Origin: Danxiaibacter flavus
GTDB taxonomy: Bacteria; Bacteroidota; Bacteroidia; Chitinophagales; Chitinophagaceae
NCBI RefSeq assembly: GCF_041060425.1
Contig: NZ_JAULBC010000006.1
Location: forward strand, 62,001-126,000
DNA length: 64,000 nt
Direction: 5' to 3'
Shown piece after piece: positions 45,532 through 54,050 of this stretch. The notes below the pieces were generated by a model that was not told the DNA's origin, made no database searches, and was given only the letters and a program-made list of their open reading frames with translations. A program made the position numbers and the translations under genes. Every line of letters begins with the position of its first letter. Position 1 is the stretch's first letter.

Positions 45532-45900
45532 ATGAATATACCTGAAGGATATCAAGCTGTAATGCCTTACCTCATCGTTAATGATGCTCCGGGATTTATT
45601 GCATTTCTGAAGAAGGTTTTTGATGGAACGGAAAAAATGCGCGAGCTGCGTGACGATCATAAGATCATGCATGCAGAGGTTGTAATTAACGGATCCGTTA
45701 TTATGCTTGCCGATGCTACCGAGGCTTATCCTCCAAAAACTTCGGGGATGTTTGTTTACGTGGATGATGTAGATAAAGTATATGAACTTGCACTGAAAGA
45801 AGGCTGTCACAGCCTCATGCCCCCGGCTAACAAAGAATACGGTCGCGCCGCCGGTTTCAATGATGTATATGGCAACACCTGGTGGCCCGTAACGCCTTAG
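45532..45900 (+). CDS. VOC-superfamily (glyoxalase/PhnB-like) protein
   Basis: 122 residues from ATG 45532; the frame is open to 45391, but those codons are phrase repeats. PhnB/glyoxalase-like pattern: YQAVMPYLIVNDAPGFIAFL, KIMHAEVVINGSVIMLADAT, GMFVYVDDVDKVYELALKEG, and the end GFNDVYGNTWWPVTP. The fold is a paired beta-alpha-beta-beta-beta metal-binding sandwich. Substrate unknown; such short proteins often act in antibiotic or aldehyde metabolism, but nothing here decides. Cytoplasmic, monocistronic. Confidence 0.85.
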   Translation: MNIPEGYQAVMPYLIVNDAPGFIAFLKKVFDGTEKMRELRDDHKIMHAEVVINGSVIMLADATEAYPPKTSGMFVYVDDVDKVYELALKEGCHSLMPPANKEYGRAAGFNDVYGNTWWPVTP

Positions 45901-46262
45901 GGTTATACGTTGTAAGTTATACGTTGTACGTTTTTGAGACCAGCTGAAAGCCTAAAGCCCAAAGCCTAAAACTAAATGCGGAGAAAGGGGCCTTTTTGTA
46001 ATCTTTACTTCTTTTTGTGTTCCTTTGCGCCTTAGTGTCTTTGTGGCAGATAAGTTGTACGTTGTAAGTTATACGTTGTACGTTTTTCTCCTTAGAAGTT
46101 TTCTTCGTGTTCCTTTGTGACCGTTGTGACTTCGTGGTTCTTAATTTGTGTTTCAAACCTTCGTGCCCCTTTATGTTCGTTGTGCCTTCGTGTTTCAAAC
46201 CTTGCGCCCTGGCGCATAAAAAAGACGCCGTGTTTCTCAGCGTCGCCCTGTCTCCGTGGTTC
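45901..46262. repeat. Phrase-repeat-filled gap between VOC gene and cmk
   Basis: Three families: GTTATACGTTGTAAGTTATA-type units at 45902-45934 and 46053-46086; AAAGCCTAAAGCCCAAAGCC at ~45950; and a long run of CTTCGTGTTCCTTTGTGACC-type units at 46013-46045 and 46090-46262 (CTTTGTG, CTTCGTG, GTTGTGCC). Frames on both strands are artefacts of composition. It begins right at the VOC stop and ends 8 nt from the cmk stop. Confidence 0.75.
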
Positions 46263-46270
46263 AAAAAAAA

Positions 46271-46975
46271 TTATGCTTTGGGATGTATACTTTCGCCTTT
46301 CAATCTTTCCTTTACCCATTTATGTGCCACTTTCAGCTGTTCTTCCATTGTCAGGTTGGAATTGTCCAGCACCAGTGCATCGTCTGCTTTTCGCAACGGG
46401 CTAATCTCGCGATTGCTGTCCATATAATCACGCATTTCAAGGTTAATGCGTACTTCATCCAGTGTTATATCCGGATTCCTTTCAAAAAGCTCTTTAAATC
46501 TTCTCTCAACGCGTACTGCCGGATCTGCAGTCATAAAAATCTTTAATTCTGCATCAGGAAATACAGTCGTGCCGATATCCCTTCCGTCCATAACAATACC
46601 TTTCTTTTCGCCCATTTTCTGTTGCTGATCTACTGCAAATTCTCTTACTTCCTTAACGGCGGCAATTGCACTTACATGTTCACTTACCAATAGATCTCTT
46701 ATCAGTGCTTCCACATTTTCTCCGTTCAGGTATATATCACTTCTGCCGCTTCTTTCATTAAACTCAAACCAAAGCTCAATATTGTGGAGCGCTTTTTTTA
46801 CTTCGGCCGACTTTTCATGGTTAACGTGATTTCTGAGAAAATACAGTGTAATAGCACGGTACATGGCTCCGCTATCTATAAATACATAATTCAATTCCCT
46901 TGCCAGTTGCTTGGCTAGTGTACTTTTTCCGCAGGAAGAAAAACCGTCTATCGTTACTATTATTTTGTGTGCCAT
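46271..46975 (-). CDS. cmk: Cytidylate kinase
   Basis: 234 residues from ATG 46975; upstream in-frame codons to 47017 are not conserved-looking and precede the P-loop start. Motifs: IDGFSSCGKST (P-loop, Gly11-Thr19), YVFIDSGAMYRAITLYFL, KGIVMDGRDIGTTVFPDAEL, FMTADPAVRVERRFKEL, all typical of bacterial CMP kinase, including the NMP-binding insert. It phosphorylates CMP and dCMP to the diphosphates in pyrimidine salvage and nucleotide supply. Cytoplasmic. Its gene follows lolA on the same strand but a strong terminator separates them. Confidence 0.95.
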   Translation of the reverse strand: MAHKIIVTIDGFSSCGKSTLAKQLARELNYVFIDSGAMYRAITLYFLRNHVNHEKSAEVKKALHNIELWFEFNERSGRSDIYLNGENVEALIRDLLVSEHVSAIAAVKEVREFAVDQQQKMGEKKGIVMDGRDIGTTVFPDAELKIFMTADPAVRVERRFKELFERNPDITLDEVRINLEMRDYMDSNREISPLRKADDALVLDNSNLTMEEQLKVAHKWVKERLKGESIHPKA

Positions 46976-47014
46976 ACTACAGCAAAATTGCGGCAAATTA
47001 TTGTGTAATGCAAG

Positions 47015-47047
47015 CAAAAAAGAAAAGCCATCTCAAAGATGGCTTTT
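47015..47047 (-). terminator. Rho-independent terminator of lolA
   Basis: Minus strand: AAAAGCCATCT, TTG loop, AGATGGCTTTT, then CTTTTTT. Strong 11-bp stem, 25 nt past the lolA stop. Confidence 0.88.
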
Positions 47048-47071
47048 AAATATAAAGTATATTACAAATTA

Positions 47072-47701
47072 TTAGTTGGTAATCACTTCAACACCGGGAT
47101 GTTTTGCTGCATCAAAAACGAATTTGTTATCGGGTAAAGATGCGTTTGTGTTTATGTTGGACAAAGAGAAATCAATCGTATTGTCACTTTTGTCAAGAAT
47201 GTGCGCTTTGGTGATCATATTTTTCGATTTATCTACAAATACATTCACCTGTTTGAAATTTTTCTTTGAATCCACCGGTATCATCTGGATTTCGCTAAAG
47301 GCACCTGCAGAAGAAACTAATTTGTAAGTAAAATCTTTGTCGTAAAAATTAGAAAGCAATTTTTGCGGGGTTAATGTCTTGTTGTCGTTGTCCACATCAC
47401 TTACTGTAACCTCACTTTCGCCATTGTAGTTCCAGGTTTTGGTTCCATTGCAAAAAATCTCAGTGCTTCCCTGTTTAATATAATATTGTTGCCCTTTAAA
47501 TGAAATTAACCCGTTTACAGACCCTTTTTTCACATTTTTCTTGTCCCTGGTCGTGTACGAAAAATTTGCGGTAACTCCTTTCAGCGTTTTTAGCTTAGCA
47601 CTCACGCCGTCCAGTATTTTTTTTGCATTTGCATCATTTTGCGCTTGTGATATAATTCCCAATCCCAGAAAAACCGTTAACAATAAATAGAATTTTTTCA
47701 T
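47072..47701 (-). CDS. lolA: LolA-like outer-membrane lipoprotein carrier
   Basis: 209 residues. The signal peptide MKKFYLLLTVFLGLGIISQA is followed by the LolA pattern: AKKILDGVSAKLKTLKGVTA NFSYT region, GLISFKGQQYYIKQ, a FCNGTKTWNYN strand, TPQKLLSNFYDKDFTYKLV, VFVDKSKNMITKAHILDKSD. LolA shuttles lipoproteins through the periplasm from LolCDE to the outer membrane. Bacteroidota genomes often have several LolA-like proteins, so functional identity is likely but not certain. Monocistronic with its own promoter and terminator. Confidence 0.85.
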   Translation of the reverse strand: MKKFYLLLTVFLGLGIISQAQNDANAKKILDGVSAKLKTLKGVTANFSYTTRDKKNVKKGSVNGLISFKGQQYYIKQGSTEIFCNGTKTWNYNGESEVTVSDVDNDNKTLTPQKLLSNFYDKDFTYKLVSSAGAFSEIQMIPVDSKKNFKQVNVFVDKSKNMITKAHILDKSDNTIDFSLSNINTNASLPDNKFVFDAAKHPGVEVITN

Positions 47702-47721
47702 CTTCTTACTTTTAAAGTTTG

Positions 47722-47729
47722 CAAATATA
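47722..47729 (-). promoter_or_regulatory. Putative -7 element (TATATTTG) of lolA
   Basis: Minus strand TATATTTG, 20 nt before the lolA ATG; matches TAnnTTTG. No clear -33. Confidence 0.45.
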
Positions 47730-47909
47730 AAAAAGAGGATATTGCTTTTTAATTATAAATTAATTGTTCAAACATTTAGAGTTGATCCTCTTTGAGATAT
47801 TTAAGGCTAAATGTATACCGTATTTGATATTAATCAGTTATTTTTTAAAATTCTTAACTAGCACAATTAGCGGCATAAATTTTCTATTCATAAATTGCCG
47901 TCTTTAATG

Positions 47910-47917
47910 TAATTTTG
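47910..47917 (+). promoter_or_regulatory. Putative -7 element (TAATTTTG) of bamD
   Basis: TAATTTTG lies 8 nt before the bamD ATG, implying a very short leader. No clear -33 at 19-20 nt. Confidence 0.45.
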
Positions 47918-47925
47918 CCCGCTTT

Positions 47926-48750
47926 ATGAAGTTTTTTGTACATGTGCTTCTTATTGGTGTATTATTATCATCTTGTTCTTCTAAGTTTTCGAAGGTTATG
48001 AAGAGCAAGGATAGCGAATACAAACTTAAAATGGCTGAACAGTTTTATGCAAATAAAAAGTACAGCTATGCACAGCAGCTATTTGATGATCTGTTTCCTA
48101 CGATGAAAGGAAAAGAGGGATATGAGGATGCATTTTATAAATATGCGTATTGTGCTTATTATCAGAAAGATTGGTTAAATGCGGAGAACCTTTTTAAAAC
48201 GTATATAGAAACGTTCCCCAACAGTCCGAGAGCCGAAGAGTGCGAGTATATGAGGGCATATACCTTCTATAAACAGTCGCCAAAAGTGGATCTGGATCAG
48301 ACAAACACCACCAAAGCAATAGCATTGATGCAGGCATTTATCACAACGCACCCTACTTCAGAAAGGAGTAAGGAAGCAACGGAGATAATTGCCAAACTCA
48401 GGCAAAAGCTGGAACTGAAGGAATTTAAAACGGCCGAATTATATTATAACCTTGGTCATTTTAAAAGCGCGGCAACGTCTTTTGGCACTTTGATAGACAA
48501 TTATCCTGATTCTGACAAGGGCGACAATTATATGTTATATAAGATAAAATCATCTTACAAATATGCTGAGATGAGCTTTTATGACAAGCAGGAAGAGCGT
48601 TTTGAAAAAGTAATTACTGCATGCGGAGAATTTAAAGACCGGTTTCCGGACAGCAAATTACTTGCAGAGGTTGAAGAATTTAAGACACATTCTACACATA
48701 ATATAAAAAAAATACACAATGAGCAAGCTCAGGCGACAACTCAGCGCTAG
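47926..48750 (+). CDS. bamD: Outer-membrane assembly lipoprotein BamD
   Basis: 274 residues. The lipoprotein signal MKFFVHVLLIGVLLSSC places Cys17 at the mature end. Helical TPR repeats follow: LKMAEQFYANKKYSYAQQLF, FYKYAYCAYYQKDWLNAENL, FKTYIETFPNSPRAEECEYM, FKTAELYYNLGHFKSAATSF. This is the YfiO/BamD family, an essential part of the beta-barrel assembly machine on the periplasmic face of the outer membrane. The gene overlaps rpoZ by 32 nt, and the pair shares a terminator at 49090. The order bamD-rpoZ-coaBC is typical of Bacteroidota. Confidence 0.93.
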   Translation: MKFFVHVLLIGVLLSSCSSKFSKVMKSKDSEYKLKMAEQFYANKKYSYAQQLFDDLFPTMKGKEGYEDAFYKYAYCAYYQKDWLNAENLFKTYIETFPNSPRAEECEYMRAYTFYKQSPKVDLDQTNTTKAIALMQAFITTHPTSERSKEATEIIAKLRQKLELKEFKTAELYYNLGHFKSAATSFGTLIDNYPDSDKGDNYMLYKIKSSYKYAEMSFYDKQEERFEKVITACGEFKDRFPDSKLLAEVEEFKTHSTHNIKKIHNEQAQATTQR

Positions 48751-49060
48751 TACCACAAATGTGGTGGAAACCAAAAGCCTGATTGATATTAAGGCCCAGA
48801 CAGGAAACCTGTATGAGTCAATTTCAATCATAGCTAAAAGGGCCAACCAGATAAATGTGGCTATTAAAGAAGAGTTGCATAACAAGCTGGAAGAATTTGC
48901 CAGCCATACAGACAGCCTTGAAGAAATTCATGAGAACAAGGAGCAGATCGAGATTTCAAGAGCGTATGAAAAAATGCCTAATCCTGCTATCCTTGCAACC
49001 CAGGAATTCATGGAAGGTAAAGTTTATCACCGCAAGAACGACGACGATCTGTTCAGATAA
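48719..49060 (+). CDS. rpoZ: RNA polymerase omega subunit (Bacteroidota type)
   Basis: 113 residues starting with ATG 48719 inside bamD. The core SIDIKAQTGNLYESISIIAK-like segment (TGNLYESISIIAKRANQINV) matches omega/Rpb6; the C-terminal part (EKMPNPAILATQEFMEGKVY HRK) is the Bacteroidota form. Omega helps assemble and stabilise RNA polymerase. The 32-nt out-of-frame overlap with bamD points to translational coupling. Confidence 0.88.
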   Translation: MSKLRRQLSASTTNVVETKSLIDIKAQTGNLYESISIIAKRANQINVAIKEELHNKLEEFASHTDSLEEIHENKEQIEISRAYEKMPNPAILATQEFMEGKVYHRKNDDDLFR

Positions 49061-49089
49061 GCAGAGCGGTGCGTTAAATTATATAAGAA

Positions 49090-49115
49090 GGGTAGTGGAA
49101 ACGCTGCCCTTTTTA
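49090..49115 (+). terminator. Rho-independent terminator of bamD-rpoZ
   Basis: GGGTAGTG, GAAA tetraloop, CGCTGCCC (8 bp with two G-U pairs), then TTTTTAG. 30 nt past the rpoZ stop. Confidence 0.85.
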
Positions 49116-49566
49116 GCTTTTAGCTATTAGCTGTCAGCTATGAGCCTGGAGGAGGTCCAGGTGTCAGGTATCAGGCGTCAGGGATCAGGTAAGAGGTGTT
49201 AGGTATTAGGTATGCAGGCTTTTGCCTTCTTCATTGTATGTCATTGTTTGACTGTCGCTTGCAATAAAACCAACCCGGAATATGTCAGCCACTCCAGCCC
49301 AACGTACTTCGTAATTCGTACTTCGTCCTTATTTCTTAAACCGGTCCCCAAAATATCAACCACTCCAACTCAACGTAATTCGTACTTCGTACTTGCATCA
49401 AGAACTGCTCAAGATAAATCAGCAACTCTGACCTAACGTACTTCGTACCTCGTACTTTGTACTTTTACACCATTTCTGAGAAATAACGTTCTCCCCATTA
49501 CATCGTACATCGTACACCATACATCGTACATCCGCCTTATCCAACATCAAACATCTTTTCGTAATT
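49116..49566. repeat. Phrase-repeat-filled gap between rpoZ and coaBC
   Basis: In order: AGCTATTAGCTGTCAGCTAT (49124 on), CAGGTGTCAGGTATCAGGCG and further TCAGG/TTAGG units to ~49212, then three CGTACTTCGTA-type clusters (~49301-49326, ~49374-49395, ~49436-49466), then CATCGTACATCGTACACCAT (~49501-49532). No gene supported. Confidence 0.75.
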
Positions 49567-49573
49567 TGGCAGC

Positions 49574-50776
49574 GTGTTAAAAGGAAAAAAAATATTACTA
49601 GGTATCACCGGCAGTATTGCCGCCTACAAATCCATCTTGCTTGTAAGATTGCTTATAAAAGCTGGAGCGGAGGTTAAAGTTGTTATTACTCCGGCAGCAA
49701 GAGATTTTGTGTCTCCTTTGGTATTGTCAACACTATCCGGCAATAAGGTTCTTGCAGATATTTTCAGCGAAGACAGTTGGGCCAACCATGTAATGCTCGG
49801 GCGATGGGCAGATGTGATGGTAATAGCACCTGCAAGCTGCAATTCCATAGCGAAAATGGCCAATGGTCAGTGCGATAACCTGCTGCAGGCGGTTTATCTT
49901 TCTGCGACTTGTCCGGTTGTGGTTGCACCTGCTATGGATGAAGATATGTGGCACCATCCATCAACAAAGCAGAATATTGCAAAACTTGTTTCTTTTGGCA
50001 ACAAGGTAATGGACGTGGAAAAAGGCGAGCTGGCCAGTGGATTAATAGGAGAGGGCCGCATGCCAGAACCGGAACAGATCCTTAGTTATATAGAACATTT
50101 TTTTTTCAGGGGCGATGCATTAAAGGGCAAGAAAGTGTTGATCACCGCCGGGCCCACACAGGAATTGATTGATCCGGTGCGTTTCATCAGCAATCATTCT
50201 TCTGGCAAAATGGGCTATGCACTGGCCGAAGCATTTTACATGCATGGCGCAGATGTACATGTTGTAACCGGGCCGGTTAATCTCCCTCATTCCAATAATG
50301 GTATACGTTTCAGCAAAGTTGTTTCTGCAAATGAAATGTACAATGCTGCCGTAGATGCATTTAAAGATGCTGACATAGCTGTAATGAGCGCCGCAGTAGC
50401 AGATTATACTCCGGCTGAAGTTGCAGAGGAAAAGATCAAGAAAAATGACGGAGAGCTTGTTATCCGCTTACTGAAAACAAAAGATATTTTAAAATCCCTG
50501 GGGCAACTTAAGAAACCCGGACAGTTGTTGGTGGGGTTTGCTTTGGAAACAAACAATGAGCGGGAAAATGCTTTGCAAAAGTTAAACAGCAAAAATGCTG
50601 ACTTAATTGTTTTAAATTCATTACGCGATACCAATGCCGGTTTTGGCTATGACACCAATAATGTGACGGTTTTTGATAAAGAAGGGAATGTGTTTGAATC
50701 CGGCCTGGTTTCCAAGCAACAAGTTGCCGAGGACATCGTTAATATTATTATTAAAAAGCTGTATGATAAAGCGTAG
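49574..50776 (+). CDS. coaBC: Phosphopantothenoylcysteine decarboxylase / phosphopantothenate-cysteine ligase
   Basis: 400 residues from GTG 49574, the only start before the conserved KKILLGITGSIAAYKS block. The CoaC domain (~1-175) has His72 in WANHVMLGRW and the FMN/substrate loops PAMDEDMWHHP and ELASGLIGEGRM. Asp122 and Ser155 occupy the positions of the Asn and Cys that are catalytic in E. coli Dfp. The CoaB domain (~185-400) has VLITAGPTQELIDPVRFISN, SSGKMGYALAEAF and AVMSAAVADYTPAE. The protein carries out two successive steps of coenzyme A synthesis in the cytoplasm. The downstream gene overlaps its end by 14 nt. Confidence 0.95.
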   Translation: MLKGKKILLGITGSIAAYKSILLVRLLIKAGAEVKVVITPAARDFVSPLVLSTLSGNKVLADIFSEDSWANHVMLGRWADVMVIAPASCNSIAKMANGQCDNLLQAVYLSATCPVVVAPAMDEDMWHHPSTKQNIAKLVSFGNKVMDVEKGELASGLIGEGRMPEPEQILSYIEHFFFRGDALKGKKVLITAGPTQELIDPVRFISNHSSGKMGYALAEAFYMHGADVHVVTGPVNLPHSNNGIRFSKVVSANEMYNAAVDAFKDADIAVMSAAVADYTPAEVAEEKIKKNDGELVIRLLKTKDILKSLGQLKKPGQLLVGFALETNNERENALQKLNSKNADLIVLNSLRDTNAGFGYDTNNVTVFDKEGNVFESGLVSKQQVAEDIVNIIIKKLYDKA

Positions 50777-51686
50777 TTTGTTATTAAGCTGTTTGCTGCT
50801 CGCATGCATATCCTTTATTCATGCGCAGGAGCTTGTAACCAAGGTGGTTGTTAACAGCCAGCGCATTGCCAGCTCTGTTGACAAGAAAAGGTTCAATACC
50901 TTACAAACCCAGCTTACTACTTTTTTAAACAGCCGTAAATGGACCGGTGACACTTACCAGAACAATGAAAAAATTCAATGCTATTTTTTGCTGAACCTTG
51001 AGAGCATTGTTGAAACCGATGTATATAAAGCTTCACTAACAATCCAGGTTGCAAGGCCGGTTTTTAATTCATCTTATCAGTCGCCGCTGATTAACTACCA
51101 GGACGGAGATGTAACTTTTAAATACGTGGAGTTTCAGCCGGTAGAGTTTAACGAAAACAGAGTACAGGGAACTGATCCGCAGGCCGCAAATCTTACCGCA
51201 ATTTTTGCATACTATTCCTACATGATACTTGGCTTTGACTATGACTCTTATTCTCTGAAAGGTGGTGATCAGTATTTTAAAAAAGCACAGAATATTGTTA
51301 ACAATGCGCCTGAATCAAGGAATATTACGGGATGGAAAGTGTTTGACGGATTACGTAACCGCTACTGGTTAGTGAATAACATGGCCAATCCCAAAAACAA
51401 TACTTTGCATGATGTGTTTTACAACTATTATCACAAAGGGTTGGATAATATGTACGATAATCCGACTGAATCACGAAATCAGGTAATAGATGCACTTAGC
51501 AAGCTGCAGGATTTTAACCAGGATAATCCGAATACGATGATTGTTCAATTTTTCCTCCAGAACCGCTATCAGGAAATGACGGGTATCTTTAAAAACGCAG
51601 ATCCCCAAAGCAAAGCAAAAGCAGGTGATCTTTTAGCAACACTGGATGTTTCCAATTCTAACAGGTATAAACAGGATCTTAGATAA
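50763..51686 (+). CDS. Secreted DUF4835 protein
   Basis: 307 residues from ATG 50763; the frame opens further up within coaBC, but the signal peptide (MIKRSLLLSCLLLACISFIHAQ) fixes this start. Family pattern: TKVVVNSQRIASSVDKKRFN near the N terminus, PLINYQDGDVTFKYVEFQPV, YYSYMILGFDYDSYSLKGGD, and a C-terminal region with DVSNSNRYKQ. DUF4835 proteins lie next to coaBC throughout Bacteroidota and have no established function. The start overlaps coaBC by 14 nt and the next start overlaps its stop by 1 nt, a tight operon. Confidence 0.88.
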   Translation: MIKRSLLLSCLLLACISFIHAQELVTKVVVNSQRIASSVDKKRFNTLQTQLTTFLNSRKWTGDTYQNNEKIQCYFLLNLESIVETDVYKASLTIQVARPVFNSSYQSPLINYQDGDVTFKYVEFQPVEFNENRVQGTDPQAANLTAIFAYYSYMILGFDYDSYSLKGGDQYFKKAQNIVNNAPESRNITGWKVFDGLRNRYWLVNNMANPKNNTLHDVFYNYYHKGLDNMYDNPTESRNQVIDALSKLQDFNQDNPNTMIVQFFLQNRYQEMTGIFKNADPQSKAKAGDLLATLDVSNSNRYKQDLR

Positions 51687-52057
51687 TGGTAAAAAGAGTT
51701 AGTGTTTTTTGTATGTTATTGCTGTTCTTTTCCTGTGCTGATAAAGAACGGGTACCGAAAGGAATTATACCGCCTGAACAGATGAAAATGATCGTGTGGG
51801 ACCTGATGAGGGTAGATGAGCCCGCTTACAAATTAAAGCTTGACAGCAGTATTAATACAATAACCAACAAGCAGATGGTGATGTATAAAACTGTATTCGC
51901 CATACATAAAATAAGCAGGGACGAATTTTATAAAAGTTATGCTTATTACGAAGCGCATCCTGATTTGCATAAAGAGATGCTGGATTCTTTACAGACATAT
52001 GCAAACAGGCAGCAAATGAAACTATATACCCGCGACAGTGCTGCAACTAAAAAATAA
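51686..52057 (+). CDS. DUF4296 lipoprotein
   Basis: 123 residues. Start ATG overlaps the TAA of the preceding gene (TAATG). The lipoprotein signal MVKRVSVFCMLLLFFSC gives Cys17. The DUF4296 core is visible as PKGIIPPEQMKMIVWDLMRV followed by helices with YKTVFAIHKISRDEFYKSYA. Probably anchored to a membrane facing the periplasm; function unknown. Last gene of the coaBC operon. Confidence 0.88.
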   Translation: MVKRVSVFCMLLLFFSCADKERVPKGIIPPEQMKMIVWDLMRVDEPAYKLKLDSSINTITNKQMVMYKTVFAIHKISRDEFYKSYAYYEAHPDLHKEMLDSLQTYANRQQMKLYTRDSAATKK

Positions 52058-52117
52058 AAGTCAAATTGGCTAAGGCCTTTTGACCGTGTCGATTCAGTTG
52101 TTAATTCGCGGTTAGTT

Positions 52118-52258
52118 ATAAGTCAAAAATCAAAAGTAAAAATTCAAAAGTTCTGATGTAACTAGCTAATGTTTTTCTTAATCACCAAAGAGAGAATGCA
52201 TATCACCAGACCGCAATAGGCTTTTTTTGAATTTTGACTTTTTACTTTTGACTTAGGC
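52118..52258. repeat. Inverted pair of TCAAAA(G/A)T phrase repeats
   Basis: TAAGTCAAAAATCAAAAGTA (52118 on) faces its near reverse complement TTTGAATTTTGACTTTTTAC to ~52255. The two arms are about 30 nt each and could pair imperfectly across ~75 nt. The rest of the 230-bp gap shows no gene. Confidence 0.6.
52243..52250 (+). promoter_or_regulatory. Possible -7 element (TACTTTTG) of scoA
   Basis: TACTTTTG within the right arm of the inverted phrase repeat, 37 nt before ATG 52288. No TTG at 19-20 nt upstream, so weak. Confidence 0.3.
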
Positions 52259-52287
52259 CTTATGTTGCAAATCTAACGACGAGTCAT

Positions 52288-52983
52288 ATGAATAAAATCT
52301 ACGTTAATGCTGATGAAGCATTACATGATGTTGCTAACGGAGCTACCCTTATGCTTGGCGGTTTTGGCCTTTGTGGTATTCCTGAAAATTGTATTTCCTC
52401 TCTTGTTAAAAAGAATGTACAATCGCTCACCTGCATTTCCAACAATGCCGGCGTGGATGACTTTGGCCTCGGCAGGTTGTTGAAATCAAGACAAATAAAA
52501 AAAATGATCAGCAGCTATGTGGGTGAGAATGCTGAATTTGAAAAACAGCTTCTTTCCGGTGAGTTAGAGGTTGATCTTGTGCCGCAGGGTACGCTGGCTA
52601 CGCGTATTCAAATGGCAGCCATGGGTATTCCTGCATTTTATACACCCGCCGGTTTCGGAACCGAAATAGCTGAAGGCAAAGAAACCAGAAGGTTCAATGG
52701 AAAGACCTATCTGATGGAATATGCACTGCATGCAGATTTTGCACTTGTAAAAGCGTGGAAAGGTGATACAATGGGCAATCTTGTATTTCGTAAAACGACG
52801 CGTAATTTTTCCGTTCCCATGGCTAAGGCCGGAAATATCACCATCGCAGAAGTTGAAGAACTGGTAGAGCCAGGTGTATTAGATCCGGACCAGGTTCACG
52901 TTGCCGGCATTTATGTTCATCGCATTTTTAAAGGCGAGCATTATGAAAAACGCATTGAGAAAAAAACGATCAGGATTAATTGA
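52288..52983 (+). CDS. scoA: 3-oxoacid CoA-transferase subunit A
   Basis: 231 residues, usual length of the A subunit. Family blocks: GATLMLGGFGLCGIPENCIS, SNNAGVDDFGLGRLLKSRQI, SYVGENAEFEKQLLSGELEV, GFGTEIAEGKE, and ADFALVKAWKGDTMGNLVF. With subunit B it transfers CoA from succinyl-CoA (or acetyl-CoA) to acetoacetate or another 3-oxoacid. The gene for subunit B is on the same strand but 374 bp away, separated by phrase repeats, which is unusual because the two normally overlap or abut. Confidence 0.94.
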   Translation: MNKIYVNADEALHDVANGATLMLGGFGLCGIPENCISSLVKKNVQSLTCISNNAGVDDFGLGRLLKSRQIKKMISSYVGENAEFEKQLLSGELEVDLVPQGTLATRIQMAAMGIPAFYTPAGFGTEIAEGKETRRFNGKTYLMEYALHADFALVKAWKGDTMGNLVFRKTTRNFSVPMAKAGNITIAEVEELVEPGVLDPDQVHVAGIYVHRIFKGEHYEKRIEKKTIRIN

Positions 52984-53345
52984 TAAGTGACAGTTCCTGC
53001 CCGACTTAGATCGTTCAGGCGGGGAAAATTGAAAATGGAGGGAATGGGCGAATGTGCAAATGTGCCGATGTGCAAGTCAAAAGCTTGAGTTAGTGCAACT
53101 GTGGTTCCACGCCTTTTGCCTGATACCTGAAATCCTTCTTAGTGCATCGTACACAGTCAGAATCAATTTGAGAATTGATAGTTGAAAATTGAAAATTGAA
53201 AATGAGGGATGCTGATTCAAACCTGGCGTTCAATAAAATTCGAGGAAGTTGCAAAGTGTAAACGTGCACACAACCAGGTACTTCGTACTTCGTAAATCGT
53301 ACTTGAAGCATAATCATCGAGCATCCACATCTAACATCGTACATT
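52984..53345. repeat. Phrase-repeat spacer between scoA and scoB
   Basis: GCGAATGTGCAAATGTGCCG and similar at 53047-53077, AATTGATAGTTGAAAATTGA-type tract at 53170-53203, GTACTTCGTACTTCGTAAAT at ~53279-53303, ACATCGTACAT at ~53335-53345. No gene. An antisense frame (53090-53896) runs through it and scoB and is rejected. Confidence 0.75.
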
Positions 53346-53357
53346 AAATAACTTGCT

Positions 53358-54014
53358 ATGTCTCTTGATAAATATGGAATTGCGAAACGTATCGCGCAGG
53401 AATTGCGTGATGGAATGTATGTAAACCTTGGCATAGGAATACCAACACTTGTAGCGAATTTTATACCTAAAGGCATGTCCGTTATCCTGCAAAGTGAGAA
53501 TGGAATGCTGGGCATAGGCCCATACCCTGAAGAAAGTGAGATTGATGCGGATCTCATAAATGCAGGAAAGGAAACGGTAACCGTTATTCCGGGAGGTGCA
53601 TTCTTTGATAGTGCCGAAAGTTTTGGCATGATCAGGGCGGGGAAGATTGACTTAACTGTTTTGGGTGCAATGGAGGTCAGTGATACCGGAGATATTGCCA
53701 ACTGGAAAATTCCCGGGAAGATGGTTAAAGGCATGGGCGGTGCAATGGATCTTGTTGCCAGTGCAAGAAACATCATCGTAGCAATGCAGCATACAAACAG
53801 CAAGGGAGAAAGTAAATTGTTGCCTGCATGCACATTGCCCTTAACAGGGGTGAAGTGTGTGAAAAAAGTGGTGACAGAGCTGGCTGTGTTTGACATAACG
53901 GACGAGGGCTTTCTGCTGAAGGAAAGGGCGCCGGGAGTATCAGTGGATGAAATAAAAAGTAAAACAGCAGGGCGGATTGTTGTTCCTCCCGATGCTCCTG
54001 AGATGCAATTATGA
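53358..54014 (+). CDS. scoB: 3-oxoacid CoA-transferase subunit B
   Basis: 218 residues. Family blocks: RIAQELRDGMYVNLGIGIPT, LQSENGMLGIGPYPEESEID with the active-site Glu in the SENG motif, GGAFFDSAESFGMIRAGKID, and GAMDLVASARNIIVAMQHT. The Glu forms the gamma-glutamyl-CoA thioester during catalysis. It completes the CoA-transferase with scoA. The long spacer suggests either separate expression or a transcript with a structured spacer. Confidence 0.95.
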   Translation: MSLDKYGIAKRIAQELRDGMYVNLGIGIPTLVANFIPKGMSVILQSENGMLGIGPYPEESEIDADLINAGKETVTVIPGGAFFDSAESFGMIRAGKIDLTVLGAMEVSDTGDIANWKIPGKMVKGMGGAMDLVASARNIIVAMQHTNSKGESKLLPACTLPLTGVKCVKKVVTELAVFDITDEGFLLKERAPGVSVDEIKSKTAGRIVVPPDAPEMQL

Positions 54015-54050
54015 TTTGTGAACTTTTGAATTGATTGTTTTAATGTTGAA

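Noticed and set aside
46107..46427. Plus-strand frames opposite the end of cmk
   Set aside because: Composed of CTTCGTG phrase repeats and antisense cmk.
50673..50762. Upstream start for the DUF4835 gene
   Set aside because: Would add 30 residues read from within coaBC before a clear signal peptide at 50763.
53090..53896. 268-codon frame antisense to scoB
   Set aside because: scoB on the other strand has clear CoA-transferase motifs; the antisense frame also crosses phrase repeats and shows no domain.
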